From assembly GCA_947454485.1 (NCBI GenBank), contig CANGJJ010000009.1, positions 1-64,000 of the forward strand: a stretch of DNA of 64,000 nucleotides. Reading direction: 5' to 3'. The position numbers were made by a program, and so were the translations under genes. Position 1 is the first letter of the stretch; the number at the start of each line of letters is the position of its first letter. Shown here in pieces: positions 27,279-36,532 of this stretch. The notes below the pieces were generated by a model. The model did no database searches, was not told the origin of the DNA, and saw nothing but the letters and a program-made list of their open reading frames with translations. This stretch comes from Beijerinckiaceae bacterium (GTDB lineage: Bacteria; Pseudomonadota; Alphaproteobacteria; Rhizobiales; Beijerinckiaceae).

Positions 27279-27644
27279 ATGAGCCAGCAGTCCACTCGCA
27301 CCGTCTTTGCCCGCGCCGTGATCGGCGTGTGCTTGGTCTATGCGCTGCTCTTTCAGGCCTTCTTTCTGGGGCTCACCAGCTCGGCACAAGCGCTCGACCA
27401 ACATGCGCTGTGCATCACCGATCAGGGGGGCCTGAGCGAGCGAACTGATGGCGCGCCCACGCTGCCGCCCCATGATTGCTCCTGCCCCGCTCTGTGCCAC
27501 GCGGCTTTTGTTCCCCCCGCCCCGCAGGCGCTCGCCACTTTGCGCATCGCGCAAGATGCGCATTTCACCGCGCTGACTCAGACAGATTTAGCCTCGCGGC
27601 CTCATTTTGCGCCAAGCGCGCGCGGCCCTCCTCTCGCAGCCTGA
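27279..27644 (+). CDS. DUF2946-like copper-associated small protein
   Basis: 121 residues with one N-terminal hydrophobic segment (AVIGVCLVYALLFQAFFLGL). It is followed by a Cys/His-containing stretch ALCITDQ...PPHDCSCPALCHAAF resembling DUF2946 proteins, small secreted proteins often encoded beside copper-handling genes. The next gene encodes a YcnI-PCuAC copper fusion, which supports the assignment. Possible metal ligands are the CSCPALCH cluster near residue 67. Moderate confidence. Confidence 0.68.
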   Translation: MSQQSTRTVFARAVIGVCLVYALLFQAFFLGLTSSAQALDQHALCITDQGGLSERTDGAPTLPPHDCSCPALCHAAFVPPAPQALATLRIAQDAHFTALTQTDLASRPHFAPSARGPPLAA

Positions 27645-27697
27645 TCCCACATCACATCAGGCGCGCCTGCGGGCGCTTTGTTTGCGAGAAAATCACT

Positions 27698-28654
27698 ATG
27701 TCATCGCTGAAAATCGCGGCTCTTGCTGCTGTGCTGTCGATCGGCAGCACCCCTGCCTTTGCACATGCAACCTTTGAGAAATCCGAAGCCACCGTGGGCA
27801 GCGGCTATAAAGGCGTGCTGCGCGTCCCACATGGTTGCGGCAAAGAAGCGACCCATACGGTTCGCGTTCAATTGCCGCCTGAATTGGTGGCCGTAAAACC
27901 CATGCCCAAAGCCGGCTGGAAGCTTGAGACCAAGACCGGCCCCTATCCAGTGCCATTTAACAATCACGGTCATGAATTGCGTGAGGGCGTGCGCGAAATC
28001 ATCTGGTCGGGCGGCAATCTGCCCGATGAGCATTATGATGAATTCGTCTTTGCCGGCACTGTTGCGCCCTCAGCGACAGCAGATGTGCTCTATGTGCCGG
28101 TGACGCAGATTTGCGCCAATGGGCAACAGGCCTGGACGGAGATTCCACTCGCGGGCCAAAAAGCTGGCGCATTGCAAAATCCCGCGCCCAGTATTCGCCT
28201 CATCAAGGCACAGGGTCAGCAACAGCCATCCGTCTATACAGCAGGCGCCATGACGGTCACATCTGCCTGGACACGCGCAACGCCCAAGAGCGCACCCGTT
28301 GCAGGCGGCTTTGTCACCATCACCAATACAGGCAAAGAGAGCGACACTTTGATCGGTGGCAGCTTTGCCAATGCAGGCTCAGTTGAGGTCCATGAAATGA
28401 GCATGGACAATGGCGTGATGCGAATGCGCGCGCTGACGCAAGGATTGGAGATCAAGCCGGGACAGACGATTGAGCTGAAGCCCGGCGGCTATCATTTGAT
28501 GTTCATGCAACTCAAAGCGCCCAATGTTGAGGGCGAACGCATCAAAGGCAGCCTCACCTTCCGCAAGGCGGGGAATGTGGAGATTGATTTTGCCGTCGCA
28601 CCTGTTGGCGGGCCCATGCCTACTGCACCAAGCGGTCACGAACATCACCACTGA
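27698..28654 (+). CDS. Periplasmic copper protein: YcnI (DUF1775) fused to PCuAC
   Basis: 318 residues from the ATG at 27698. The track start at 27476 lies inside the preceding gene. The signal peptide ends TPAFA-HATFEKSEA, so His23 becomes the N-terminal residue, as needed for the histidine-brace copper site of YcnI. Residues 23-165 are DUF1775. Residues 185-300 are PCuAC (DUF461): GSVEVHEMSMDNGVMRMR and GGYHLMFMQLK give the H-x-M...HxMxM copper ligands. A histidine tail (HEHHH) ends the protein. The fused pair probably captures periplasmic copper and hands it to cytochrome oxidase assembly. A DUF2946-like gene precedes and a shared terminator follows. Confidence 0.92.
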   Translation: MSSLKIAALAAVLSIGSTPAFAHATFEKSEATVGSGYKGVLRVPHGCGKEATHTVRVQLPPELVAVKPMPKAGWKLETKTGPYPVPFNNHGHELREGVREIIWSGGNLPDEHYDEFVFAGTVAPSATADVLYVPVTQICANGQQAWTEIPLAGQKAGALQNPAPSIRLIKAQGQQQPSVYTAGAMTVTSAWTRATPKSAPVAGGFVTITNTGKESDTLIGGSFANAGSVEVHEMSMDNGVMRMRALTQGLEIKPGQTIELKPGGYHLMFMQLKAPNVEGERIKGSLTFRKAGNVEIDFAVAPVGGPMPTAPSGHEHHH

Positions 28655-28669
28655 GCGACAAGCGCCAAT

Positions 28670-28699
28670 AAAAAAAGCCGCCCGAAAGGGCGGCTTTTC
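28670..28699. terminator. Bidirectional terminator between the copper gene and rpsI
   Basis: AAAAAAAGCCGCCC, loop GAAA, GGGCGGCTTTTCT. The stem has A-run and T-run flanks, so it can stop transcripts from both sides. It lies 20 bases from the rpsI stop. Confidence 0.9.
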
Positions 28700-28718
28700 T
28701 GTAAGTGGCGAGAGCCAA

Positions 28719-29201
28719 TCAGCGCTTCGAGAACTGGAAGCTGCGACGGGCCTTCTTCTTGCCGTACTTCTTGCGCTCGACCACGCGGCTGTCGCGGGTG
28801 AGGAAGCCTTCGCGCTTCAGCGCGGGGCGAAGCTCGGGCTCGTAATGGGTGAGCGCCTTGGCAAGACCATGACGCACCGCGCCGGCCTGACCAGACAGAC
28901 CACCACCAGCAACCGTGACCATCAGGTCATACTGGCCGGTACGCTTGGCGACTTCGAGCGGCTGACGCAGGATCATGCGCAGCACGGGACGCGCGAAGTA
29001 AACTTCGACGTCACGGCCGTTGATCGAGATCTTGCCCGAGCCGGGCTTGATCCACACGCGAGCGACAGCGTCCTTACGCTTGCCGGTCGCATAGGCGCGG
29101 CCAAGCTTGTCGAGCTTCTGGGTGTAAACAGGAGCGGTGTTCTCAGAACCAGCCGAAGCGGCGCCCTTGAGATCCTGCAAGGAGGAGAGAGTCTCAGCCA
29201 T
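28719..29201 (-). CDS. rpsI: 30S ribosomal protein S9
   Basis: 160 residues. An alphaproteobacterial N-terminal extension of about 30 residues precedes [27 protein letters not shown], the S9 core. The C-terminus [24 protein letters not shown] is the conserved tail that reaches the P-site tRNA. It starts two bases after the rplM stop in the usual rplM-rpsI operon. Confidence 0.98.
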   Translation of the reverse strand: MAETLSSLQDLKGAASAGSENTAPVYTQKLDKLGRAYATGKRKDAVARVWIKPGSGKISINGRDVEVYFARPVLRMILRQPLEVAKRTGQYDLMVTVAGGGLSGQAGAVRHGLAKALTHYEPELRPALKREGFLTRDSRVVERKKYGKKKARRSFQFSKR

Positions 29202-29203
29202 GT

Positions 29204-29674
29204 TCAGGCGCTCCGCTTGTTCTTCGGGTTGAGGCTGCCGATGTCGAGGACGGCCGGCTGCTGAGCGACGTGAGGATGCTCACTGCCCTTATAGACGCGC
29301 AGATTGCTGAACTGCTTGCGACCCAGAGGACCACGCGGAAGCATACGCTCCACAGCCTTCTCGACGATGCGCTCAGGGAAGCGGCCTTCCAAGATGAACT
29401 TGGCCGAACGTTCCTTGATGCCACCGATGAAGCCGGTGTGGTGATAGTAGTTCTTCTGCTCGAGCTTGCGGCCCGTCAGAACAACCTTGTCCGCATTGAT
29501 CACGATGACATTGTCACCATCGTCAACATGGGGCGTGAAAGAGGGCTTGTGCTTGCCGCGCAAGCGCATGGCGATGAGAGTGGCGAGGCGGCCGACGACG
29601 AGACCTTGCGCGTCGATCAGCACCCACTTCTTCTCCACATCAGCGGTCTTCGTGACTGTGGTTTTCCCGAACAT
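29204..29674 (-). CDS. rplM: 50S ribosomal protein L13
   Basis: 156 residues from the ATG at 29674, preceded by GGAAG at good distance. The track start at 29719 adds 15 unsupported residues. L13 signatures are [47 protein letters not shown] and the [13 protein letters not shown] segment. It is an early assembly protein of the large subunit, cotranscribed with rpsI. Confidence 0.98.
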   Translation of the reverse strand: MFGKTTVTKTADVEKKWVLIDAQGLVVGRLATLIAMRLRGKHKPSFTPHVDDGDNVIVINADKVVLTGRKLEQKNYYHHTGFIGGIKERSAKFILEGRFPERIVEKAVERMLPRGPLGRKQFSNLRVYKGSEHPHVAQQPAVLDIGSLNPKNKRSA

Positions 29675-29728
29675 GGGAGCGACTTCCTTGTGTATCCGGC
29701 GCAAAGCACTCTGCCCCACGCCGACGGT

Positions 29729-29759
29729 GGCTGGGTTCTATGAACCGCAGCCCTTTTTG
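29729..29759 (+). other. Terminator-like hairpin in the rplM upstream region
   Basis: GGCTGGGTTC, loop TAT, GAACCGCAGCC (one bulged base), then CTTTTTG on the plus strand. No plus-strand gene leads into it, so on the minus strand it would be an rplM leader structure. Confidence 0.4.
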
Positions 29760-29768
29760 TCAACGAGG

Positions 29769-29805
29769 AAAAGCTCAGGAAAGCCCAGAAAAACGAGCTT
29801 TTTTT
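29769..29805 (-). terminator. Possible terminator after the Mur-ligase-like gene
   Basis: AAAAGCTC and GAGCTTTTTTT are separated by 18 bases, just past the stop of the minus-strand gene at 29820. The stem is A/T-rich and the loop long, so it is a weak candidate. Confidence 0.4.
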
Positions 29806-29819
29806 GATCTGGTATTCAG

Positions 29820-31253
29820 TTACCGCAAAGGCCAGCGCCGCTCGCACATGGCAGGCACAGCCTCGATCAACCCGCCCAGATTGCCGGAGGACAGCAAGAT
29901 CACCGCCTCATCCCCCACCATCGAGCCCTCAAGCGCTGCAACGCCCTCTTGCGCACTGGTGACAGGAGTCGCGCGATAGCCCGCAGCTGTGAGCCGGGCG
30001 ATGATTTCGCCTTGCGTCACCTGCTCATGGGTGCCTGCGCCCTGCGTGGCGGGTTCGAAGACCAGAACCTCGTCGCAGCCTTCAAAGGCGTCATCATACC
30101 AATGCAGCGTCGCCCGGTTGCGCCAACTGAATGTATGCGGCTCGAAGATCGCGATCAGGCGGCGACCGGGGAAATGTTGCTTCATGGCCGCAATGGCGCT
30201 GCGGGCCTTGTCATAGGACGAGCCGAAACCCTCATAGATCGGCACCGCGGTCTTCTCGGACTTGCGGTCAAGGCGCCGGCGAATACCCCTGAAGCTGCCC
30301 ATAGCATCGGCATAGGCCTGCGCGCTCATCAGGCCACGCGACAGAACAAAGGCGCCAATCCCGACCATATTTTCAATATTGTGCAGGCCAAGCTGGGAGG
30401 TCTCGACCTCAACCAGCGTCTTGCCCTTATGGGTCAGGGTGAAGCGGCTGCGCTCCCCAAGCCTCACATCAACGCCCTGCCATTCGCCCTGCCCGACACC
30501 AAAGGTGGTCACAGGACGCTTCACAGTTTCCAGAAAGCCCCGGCTCAATTCGCCGCTGATGGCCGCCAAAAGCGTACCGCCCTCAGCCACCATCTCCACC
30601 AACTGGTGAAAGGGCGCGAGATAATCCTCGACCGTCGGGAAGACATTCACATGGTCATGGGCAAGCGGGGTGAGGATCAGATGGCTCGGATGATAATGCA
30701 AAAATTTCGAGCGATTATCGGTATTTGAAGAGGGATATTCATCCCCTTCCAGAAGAAAGAACTCGCCCTTTCCCAGCTGCGCAGCCTTGGGCGGGGACAG
30801 GGGCGCAGCACCAATCATGAAGCTGGGATCAAGCCCACCCTCGATCATGCAATGGGCCATCAAGGAGACTGAGGTCGTTTTGCCAAAGCTCCCCGCCATG
30901 ACCAAAGCCTGCCGATCCTGCGAGAGCAGACCCAATACCTGCGCAAAGGAGAGGATCACCGCGCCCTTCTCAGCGCGGGCAAAGGCCTCGGCTACTTCCA
31001 AATTGCTCTCTGGCACCAGCCGGGCATTCTTGCCGATCACAATGGCATCCACGCCTTCAGGGATATTGGAAGGCGCATAGGGTGTGCGGCAATCGAGCCC
31101 CTCAGCTTTCAAGACCTCTGAGATCGGCGGATAGATCGCCTCATCGGACCCCGTAACGGCAACACCAGCATCGCGCAGCAGCAGAGCGGTGGCACTCATG
31201 CCCACGCCCGCGATCCCGATGAAATGAACTTTGCGATAGGCAAATGCCGTCAT
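29820..31253 (-). CDS. Divergent Mur ligase family protein (Mpl/MurC-like)
   Basis: 477 residues. The order of parts follows Mpl, the UDP-MurNAc:tripeptide recycling ligase: VHFIGIAGVGMSATALLL (UDP site), a P-loop at 121-127, FFLLEGDEYPSSN...NRSKFLHY (compare Mpl EADEYDTAFFDKRSKFVHY), and FRGIRRRLD before the C-terminal domain. Several normally fixed residues differ. The P-loop is GSFGKTT instead of GTHGKTT, the Asn before xxxDH is Thr195, and the C-terminal DFAHHP motif is replaced by EGFGSSYD (341-348). It may have another substrate or have lost ligase activity. It stands alone, upstream of rplM in transcription order but separated by a hairpin. Confidence 0.75.
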   Translation of the reverse strand: MTAFAYRKVHFIGIAGVGMSATALLLRDAGVAVTGSDEAIYPPISEVLKAEGLDCRTPYAPSNIPEGVDAIVIGKNARLVPESNLEVAEAFARAEKGAVILSFAQVLGLLSQDRQALVMAGSFGKTTSVSLMAHCMIEGGLDPSFMIGAAPLSPPKAAQLGKGEFFLLEGDEYPSSNTDNRSKFLHYHPSHLILTPLAHDHVNVFPTVEDYLAPFHQLVEMVAEGGTLLAAISGELSRGFLETVKRPVTTFGVGQGEWQGVDVRLGERSRFTLTHKGKTLVEVETSQLGLHNIENMVGIGAFVLSRGLMSAQAYADAMGSFRGIRRRLDRKSEKTAVPIYEGFGSSYDKARSAIAAMKQHFPGRRLIAIFEPHTFSWRNRATLHWYDDAFEGCDEVLVFEPATQGAGTHEQVTQGEIIARLTAAGYRATPVTSAQEGVAALEGSMVGDEAVILLSSGNLGGLIEAVPAMCERRWPLR

Positions 31254-31352
31254 GCGTCCCCAGACCTCGAATCGATCCCCGTCTGGGCCTACAGTAAAGC
31301 ATTCGCCCGCTGAGAGGATGGCCCCACAGGGCCACCCTGCCCGCCAAGTCCT

Positions 31353-32402
31353 TTAGCCCTTGCGGCTATAAAGGCCGACCTTGGCCTGAGCAGCTTTGAG
31401 GAAGCTCAGATCAACGACCTGCGAAACGGTCAGCTTCTTGTCGACAAGCCCCATGCCCTGAATGAAGGTCAGATCCTTCTGCAGCCCCTCTTCATTGGGC
31501 AAACCATCGGGATGGCAGGCAGCGGGAACGACATTCTTCAAGATCGCCACATCCTTGAAGCCCGAATATTGGGCGATGATGCCAATGACCTCATCGGCCG
31601 CGCGGCCCGCGATGCGGCCATCCTTCAGGCTGTCGTTATAGTCGTGGACGCCGCGCAGATAGCCCCGCATGAAGGCCTCGGCCAATTCGCGCTTCTTGAC
31701 GAAGGGCGCGCCGAATGTCGTCACAGCCGCCTGCTGATCGGGATAGAACTGGTCGACCGTCATCAGCCGTTCGGCCACGCCGCGCTGCTTGGCGAGCGAG
31801 ACAATCGGCTCAGCGACAATGGTCGCATCAATCGCCTTGTTGCTCATGGCCGCGAACATATCGGGCGTTGAAATATAGACGCGCTCGACCTCGTCAAACT
31901 TGATACCCGCCTTCAGACAGGCCTGATTGAGCGTAGATTGCTCGCCCGCGCTGCCGATGGCAGGGATGGCGACCTTCCTGCCCTTGAGATCGGCGAGGGT
32001 CTTGACCGCGCCGCTGTCGATCAGATCCTTGCGCACGATGAGCGACTGAAAGCCATAACCGGGGCCATTGCGGGCCTTGTCAGCCACGATCTTGATGGCG
32101 ATTTCGCGCTCATTGGCGTTATAAAGCCCCGCCGAGACGGCACCGCCACTGACATCAAGATCGCCCGTGGAGAGCGACGAAATCATCTTGGCGCCCGACG
32201 GAAAGGGCAAGATTTCCACAGAAAGTCCCTCGTCGCGGAAGTAACCGCGCGCATCGGCGATAAAGTAAGGCGCATCGCTGATCGTATTCACGATGCCAAG
32301 CGTCACCTTGCGTGTTTGCGCCCGTGCGATCGCAGGCATGAAGACCGCCGTAGCTGCCGCGACCTTCAGCACATCTCGCCGATTGACCTGTTTCGAGCGC
32401 AT
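31353..32402 (-). CDS. Orphan ABC-type solute-binding protein (NMT1/SsuA-like) with twin-arginine signal
   Basis: 349 residues from the ATG at 32402, which has GGAGGA seven bases upstream. The track start at 32777 is unsupported. The signal VNRRDVLKVAAATAVFMPAIARA-QT has a twin-arginine motif, hinting at Tat export. The mature part parallels the binding protein at 14814: APYFIADARGYFRDEGLSVE, LSTGDLDVSGGAVSAGLYNA, and YLRGVHDYNDSL. No permease or ATPase genes are near. Ligand unknown. It is divergent from gltA across 280 bases. Confidence 0.85.
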   Translation of the reverse strand: MRSKQVNRRDVLKVAAATAVFMPAIARAQTRKVTLGIVNTISDAPYFIADARGYFRDEGLSVEILPFPSGAKMISSLSTGDLDVSGGAVSAGLYNANEREIAIKIVADKARNGPGYGFQSLIVRKDLIDSGAVKTLADLKGRKVAIPAIGSAGEQSTLNQACLKAGIKFDEVERVYISTPDMFAAMSNKAIDATIVAEPIVSLAKQRGVAERLMTVDQFYPDQQAAVTTFGAPFVKKRELAEAFMRGYLRGVHDYNDSLKDGRIAGRAADEVIGIIAQYSGFKDVAILKNVVPAACHPDGLPNEEGLQKDLTFIQGMGLVDKKLTVSQVVDLSFLKAAQAKVGLYSRKG

Positions 32403-32682
32403 CCAATTGTCCTCCCAAGCTTCGGGCTCAAGCCCGTTGGGGGGACTTAACCAAGCGCCGCGCAAAGACGCAACTGCTCCGGGACCGGCGCGTTGCCCGC
32501 CTGGTGGGACGGTCACGAAAAACGACGCGGACAAAAGGCCTATCGGCGAAAGTACGGTCCTTGGTCTGCTTGAACGGCGCGACGCAATGCGATAGCTGTA
32601 CTGCAACGCAAAATAACCGCCACGCAAGGGATCAACCGGATGGAAGATCCACTCGTGAGGCCCGCGAGCAAAGGTACGTGAG

Positions 32683-33969
32683 ATGAGTGCAGCTGGAACC
32701 TTCACCTTCGGCGACAAGACCGTAGACATGCCCATCCGCAAGGGCACCATTGGTCCCGACGTCGTTGATATCGGCAAGCTCTATAATGCGACGGGCTGCT
32801 TCACCCTCGACCCCGGCTTCCTGTCGACCGCCTCTTGCGAATCCAAGATCACCTATATCGATGGTGACGAAGGCGTGTTGCTGCATCGCGGTTATCCGAT
32901 TGAGCAACTGGCCGATCAGGGCGACTTTCTTGAGACCTGCTATCTGCTGCTCTATGGGGAGTTGCCGACCGCCTCGCAGAAGGCTGATTTCGACTATCGC
33001 GTCACGCGCCACACAATGGTCCATGACCAGATGACGCGCTTCTTCAACGGCTTCCGCCGCGACGCCCATCCGATGGCTGTCATGGTGGGTGCGGTTGGCG
33101 CGCTCGCTGCCTTCTATCATGACTCGACCGACATCACGGACGAGAAGCAGCGCATGATCGCCTCCATGCGCATGATCGCCAAGATGCCGACTCTCGCGGC
33201 CATGGCTTACAAATACAATGTCGGTCAGCCCTTCGTTTATCCGAAGAATGATCTCGACTATGCAGCCAACTTCCTGCGCATGTGCTTCGCTGTTCCTTGC
33301 GAAGAATATCATGTGAACCCGGTTCTGGCCCGCGCGCTCGACCGCATCTTCATCCTGCATGCGGACCATGAGCAGAACGCCTCGACCTCGACGGTGCGTC
33401 TGGCTGGTTCGACCGGCGCCAATCCCTTCGCATGTATCGCTGCTGGCATCGCTGCCCTGTGGGGACCTGCGCATGGTGGCGCCAACGAGATCTGCCTGCG
33501 CATGCTCGGCGAAATCGGCACGGTTGATCGCATCCCTGAATTCATCGCACGCGCGAAGGACAAGAATGACCCCTTCCGCCTGATGGGCTTTGGTCATCGC
33601 GTCTATAAGAACTTCGACCCCCGCGCGAAGATCATGCACAAGACCTGTCACGAAGTGCTGGGTGAGCTTGGCATCAAGGACGATCCATTGCTCGAAGTCG
33701 CGATGGAACTCGAGCGCATCGCGCTCACAGATGAATATTTCATCGAGCGCAAGCTCTATCCGAATGTCGATTTCTATTCAGGCATCACGCTGAAGGCGAT
33801 GGGCTTCCCCACGACGATGTTCACCGTGCTCTTCGCGGTGGCGCGCACTGTTGGTTGGATTGCCCAGTGGAAGGAAATGATCGAGGAGCCGAACCAGAAG
33901 ATCGGTCGCCCGCGTCAGCTCTATACCGGTTCGCCGCAGCGCGAATATTCAGCCATCAGCAAGCGCTGA
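32683..33969 (+). CDS. gltA: Citrate synthase (type II, hexameric)
   Basis: 428 residues, the length of Gram-negative hexameric citrate synthases inhibited by NADH. It condenses oxaloacetate and acetyl-CoA at the entry of the citric acid cycle. The active-site histidines lie in [13 protein letters not shown] (around 227) and GPAHGGANE (around 263), followed by [14 protein letters not shown] and the catalytic Asp in VDFYSGI. The 280-base gap upstream holds no other gene I can support and must contain both divergent promoters. It ends at a strong UUCG-loop terminator shared with lpxB. Confidence 0.97.
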   Translation: MSAAGTFTFGDKTVDMPIRKGTIGPDVVDIGKLYNATGCFTLDPGFLSTASCESKITYIDGDEGVLLHRGYPIEQLADQGDFLETCYLLLYGELPTASQKADFDYRVTRHTMVHDQMTRFFNGFRRDAHPMAVMVGAVGALAAFYHDSTDITDEKQRMIASMRMIAKMPTLAAMAYKYNVGQPFVYPKNDLDYAANFLRMCFAVPCEEYHVNPVLARALDRIFILHADHEQNASTSTVRLAGSTGANPFACIAAGIAALWGPAHGGANEICLRMLGEIGTVDRIPEFIARAKDKNDPFRLMGFGHRVYKNFDPRAKIMHKTCHEVLGELGIKDDPLLEVAMELERIALTDEYFIERKLYPNVDFYSGITLKAMGFPTTMFTVLFAVARTVGWIAQWKEMIEEPNQKIGRPRQLYTGSPQREYSAISKR

Positions 33970-33988
33970 TCGCAGCAAGATCCAAATC

Positions 33989-34016
33989 AAAGGGCTCCCT
34001 TCGGGGAGCCCTTTTT
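33989..34016. terminator. Bidirectional terminator between gltA and lpxB
   Basis: AAAGGGCTCCC, loop TTCG, GGGAGCCCTTTTT. An eleven-pair stem with a stable tetraloop. The lpxB stop codon lies inside the T-run. Confidence 0.92.
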
Positions 34017-35181
34017 ATTGGCAGTGAGACAGAATGAGCTGCGCTGCGCGTGTGCTCGGGCTCTCGCCATTGGGCAATTGCATCACATGGTCAAGCCGTG
34101 CAAGAGCCGCAACCTGCGCCTCACGCGCATCGCCAGATTTAATCACACGCGCCAGCGCTTTGCTAAGAGTTGTCGGTGACGCATCTTCTTGCAAATATTC
34201 AGGCACGGCCGCTTCACCCAAGATCAGATTGGGCAGAACGATAGAGGGCGCAGTTGCCAGAGCGCGCACGATCCACTCTTCAATCTTGCCAACGCGATAA
34301 GCAATCACCATCGGAATGCCGGAGAGCGCGAGCTCAAGCGATACTGTGCCAGAGGCTGCAAGCGCGGCACGCGCCCGCCTGAAGGCGCGCAGCTTCTCCT
34401 CTTCACCCAGCACAATACGCACAGCCACAGGCCATTGCGCTGTCTTCGCCGCGATAATGTCATGCAGATGCGTGACAGCAGGCAAAACGAACTCCACCTC
34501 GCCGATCCGCTCAGTGAGCTGACGCGCCGTCTCACCAAACAGATCAAGCAAGCGCTCAATCTCAGCGCGGCGCGAACCGGGAAGAATGAGAACACAAGGC
34601 ACGGCACTGTCGCGCAAGGCGCGCTCATCAGCATCAGGGCGCAGCTCGCTCAAATGTTCAATCAGCGGATGACCAACATAGCTTGTCTCTGGCCCGCCAA
34701 GATCGGCATGAACTTTGGGCTCGAAGGGCAGAAGCGCCAGAACATGATCGACATAAGCGCGCATCTTGCGTGCCCTGCCCGGCCGCCACGCCCAAACAGT
34801 GGGACTGACATAATCAATCACAGGCAGATGTGGCAGCGCTTTGCGCACGCGCTTGGCAACGCGATGCGTGAAATCAGGACTATCAATGATGACGAGAATA
34901 TCCGGCGGATTGGCGATGATCGCATCAGCCGTTTGCCGAATACGCCGCAACAAGATGGGGAGATTTTGCAGGACGGGCAGAAAGCCCATCACAGCAATGT
35001 CTGACTGCGGGAAGAGACTTTTCAGCCCTTCACGCTCCATACCCTCGCCACCCACACCGCGCAAAGTGACGCGGCCATCTGTGAGCGCGCGCAAGGCGCG
35101 CATGAGTTTCCAACCAAGCTCATCGCCAGACTTCTCGCCAGCGACGAGAAATATATCAGGCGACTTTGCCGCTTGGTTCAC
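34015..35181 (-). CDS. lpxB: Lipid-A-disaccharide synthase
   Basis: 388 residues. It joins UDP-diacylglucosamine and lipid X to form the lipid A disaccharide at the inner face of the membrane. Signatures: FLVAGEKSGDELGWKLM at the start, ILVIIDSPDFTHRVAKRVR (around 95), IDYVSPTVWAWRPGRA (around 122) and the C-terminal VAYRVGKIEEW. Its start overlaps the lpxA stop by four bases (ATGA), so the two are translationally coupled. The intervening lpxI gene of most Rhizobiales is missing. The gene ends within the shared gltA terminator. Confidence 0.96.
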   Translation of the reverse strand: MNQAAKSPDIFLVAGEKSGDELGWKLMRALRALTDGRVTLRGVGGEGMEREGLKSLFPQSDIAVMGFLPVLQNLPILLRRIRQTADAIIANPPDILVIIDSPDFTHRVAKRVRKALPHLPVIDYVSPTVWAWRPGRARKMRAYVDHVLALLPFEPKVHADLGGPETSYVGHPLIEHLSELRPDADERALRDSAVPCVLILPGSRRAEIERLLDLFGETARQLTERIGEVEFVLPAVTHLHDIIAAKTAQWPVAVRIVLGEEEKLRAFRRARAALAASGTVSLELALSGIPMVIAYRVGKIEEWIVRALATAPSIVLPNLILGEAAVPEYLQEDASPTTLSKALARVIKSGDAREAQVAALARLDHVMQLPNGESPSTRAAQLILSHCQ

Positions 35182-36023
35182 GCGGGCACATCCTTGGGTG
35201 TCACAATCGCGCGGTCGCCACCTTCGCGAATGAAGTCGAGAATTTCATGCACCTGCGGATGGGCCGAAAACTCAGAGGCGACATCTTCAACGCGCTCTTT
35301 CAATGTACCCTCTGCTGCAAAGAGCAGACGATAAGCGCGACGCAGATCGTGAATGGATTCACGCGAGAAGCCACGACGCTTCAAACCGACAAGATTGAGA
35401 CCTGCGAGATAAGCGCGATTACCAAGCGCCATACCATAGGGGATCACATCATTCTCAACGCCAGCCAAACCGCCAACAAAAGCATGATCGCCAACGCGCA
35501 CGAATTGATGCAAGGCCGAACCACCACCCATGATGACGAAATGACCAACACGCGTATGGCCCGCGAGCATCACATTGTTGGAGAAGACGCAGTTGCTGCC
35601 GATGATGCAATCATGCGCAACATGAGCATTGGCCAGGAAGGCGCATTTGTCGCCAACGATCGTCTTGAGACCGCCACCTTCCGTGCCGGGATTCATCGTC
35701 ACGCCTTCGCGGATCAAACAATCAGCGCCAATGTCGAGCGTCGAGGGCTCGCCATGGAATTTGAGATCCTGCGGTTGATGACCGATGGACGCAAAGGGGA
35801 AGATGCGCGTGCGCGCACCAATCGTGGTGCGGCCATGGATGGCAACATGCGAGACAAGCTCAACACCATCACCAATCGTGACATCAGGCCCGATATGACA
35901 GAAGGGCCCAATCGCCACATCAGCGCCGATCTTGGCACCGGGCTCGACGACCGATGAAGGGTGAATACCCACTTTGGTGATACGCAGATCGCTCACGTCA
36001 TGCGCTCGCTGTGTCTGATTCAC
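35178..36023 (-). CDS. lpxA: UDP-N-acetylglucosamine acyltransferase
   Basis: 281 residues from the ATG at 36023, with GGTGAG just upstream; this start lies 26 bases inside fabZ. A GTG at 35996, just past the fabZ stop, is an alternative. The left-handed beta-helix hexapeptide repeats run over the first two-thirds ([27 protein letters not shown]). [13 protein letters not shown] and [13 protein letters not shown] carry the catalytic region, and [14 protein letters not shown] begins the C-terminal helical domain. First acylation of lipid A synthesis. Confidence 0.96.
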   Translation of the reverse strand: MNQTQRAHDVSDLRITKVGIHPSSVVEPGAKIGADVAIGPFCHIGPDVTIGDGVELVSHVAIHGRTTIGARTRIFPFASIGHQPQDLKFHGEPSTLDIGADCLIREGVTMNPGTEGGGLKTIVGDKCAFLANAHVAHDCIIGSNCVFSNNVMLAGHTRVGHFVIMGGGSALHQFVRVGDHAFVGGLAGVENDVIPYGMALGNRAYLAGLNLVGLKRRGFSRESIHDLRRAYRLLFAAEGTLKERVEDVASEFSAHPQVHEILDFIREGGDRAIVTPKDVPA

Positions 36024-36480
36024 TCACCAACATGGCGCTGACTTCTGCTTCGCAGGCCACAACGCCATCAACTTTCGCAACGCCCTTGTACCACCACATA
36101 TTCTTGCGCTGGTTCGTCTTCTTCATGTGAAACTCAACGCGATCACCCGGCACAACGGGCTTGCGGAATTTCGCATTATTGATCGTCATGAAATAGACGA
36201 GCTTGGGACGCGCGATGATCCCGGAGCTGACGCACAAAGCGCCCGCCGTTTGCGCCATGCCCTCGATGAGCAACACACCTGGCATCACGGGCATCTCAGG
36301 AAAATGACCCTGAAACTGCGGTTCATTGAATGTGACATTCTTGATGCCGATGCAGCTGTCATCACCATCGCAGTCGATGATGCGATCAACGAGCAAGAAG
36401 GGATAGCGATGCGGCAACGCCTTCAGCAGCTTGAGGATGTCGACCGTTTCAAGTGTCTTGGCGGCAGTCTCAGTCATCAT
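35998..36480 (-). CDS. fabZ: 3-hydroxyacyl-ACP dehydratase FabZ
   Basis: 160 residues, hot-dog fold. The catalytic pair is His59 in [13 protein letters not shown] and Glu73 in [11 protein letters not shown], 14 residues apart as in the family. [13 protein letters not shown] is the conserved N-terminal signature. It dehydrates beta-hydroxyacyl-ACP in fatty acid synthesis and shares substrate with LpxA/LpxD, which explains its place between lpxD and lpxA. Confidence 0.97.
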   Translation of the reverse strand: MMTETAAKTLETVDILKLLKALPHRYPFLLVDRIIDCDGDDSCIGIKNVTFNEPQFQGHFPEMPVMPGVLLIEGMAQTAGALCVSSGIIARPKLVYFMTINNAKFRKPVVPGDRVEFHMKKTNQRKNMWWYKGVAKVDGVVACEAEVSAMLVSESDTASA

Positions 36481-36532
36481 AAAGTCCCTCAGCGAATAAT
36501 CGACTCTGACACGCGTTCAGAGCCGGTCTGGA

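Noticed and set aside
35166-35957. 263-residue plus-strand ORF antisense to lpxA
   Set aside because: Shadow of the hexapeptide-repeat gene; repeated Ile/Asn codons explain the open frame.
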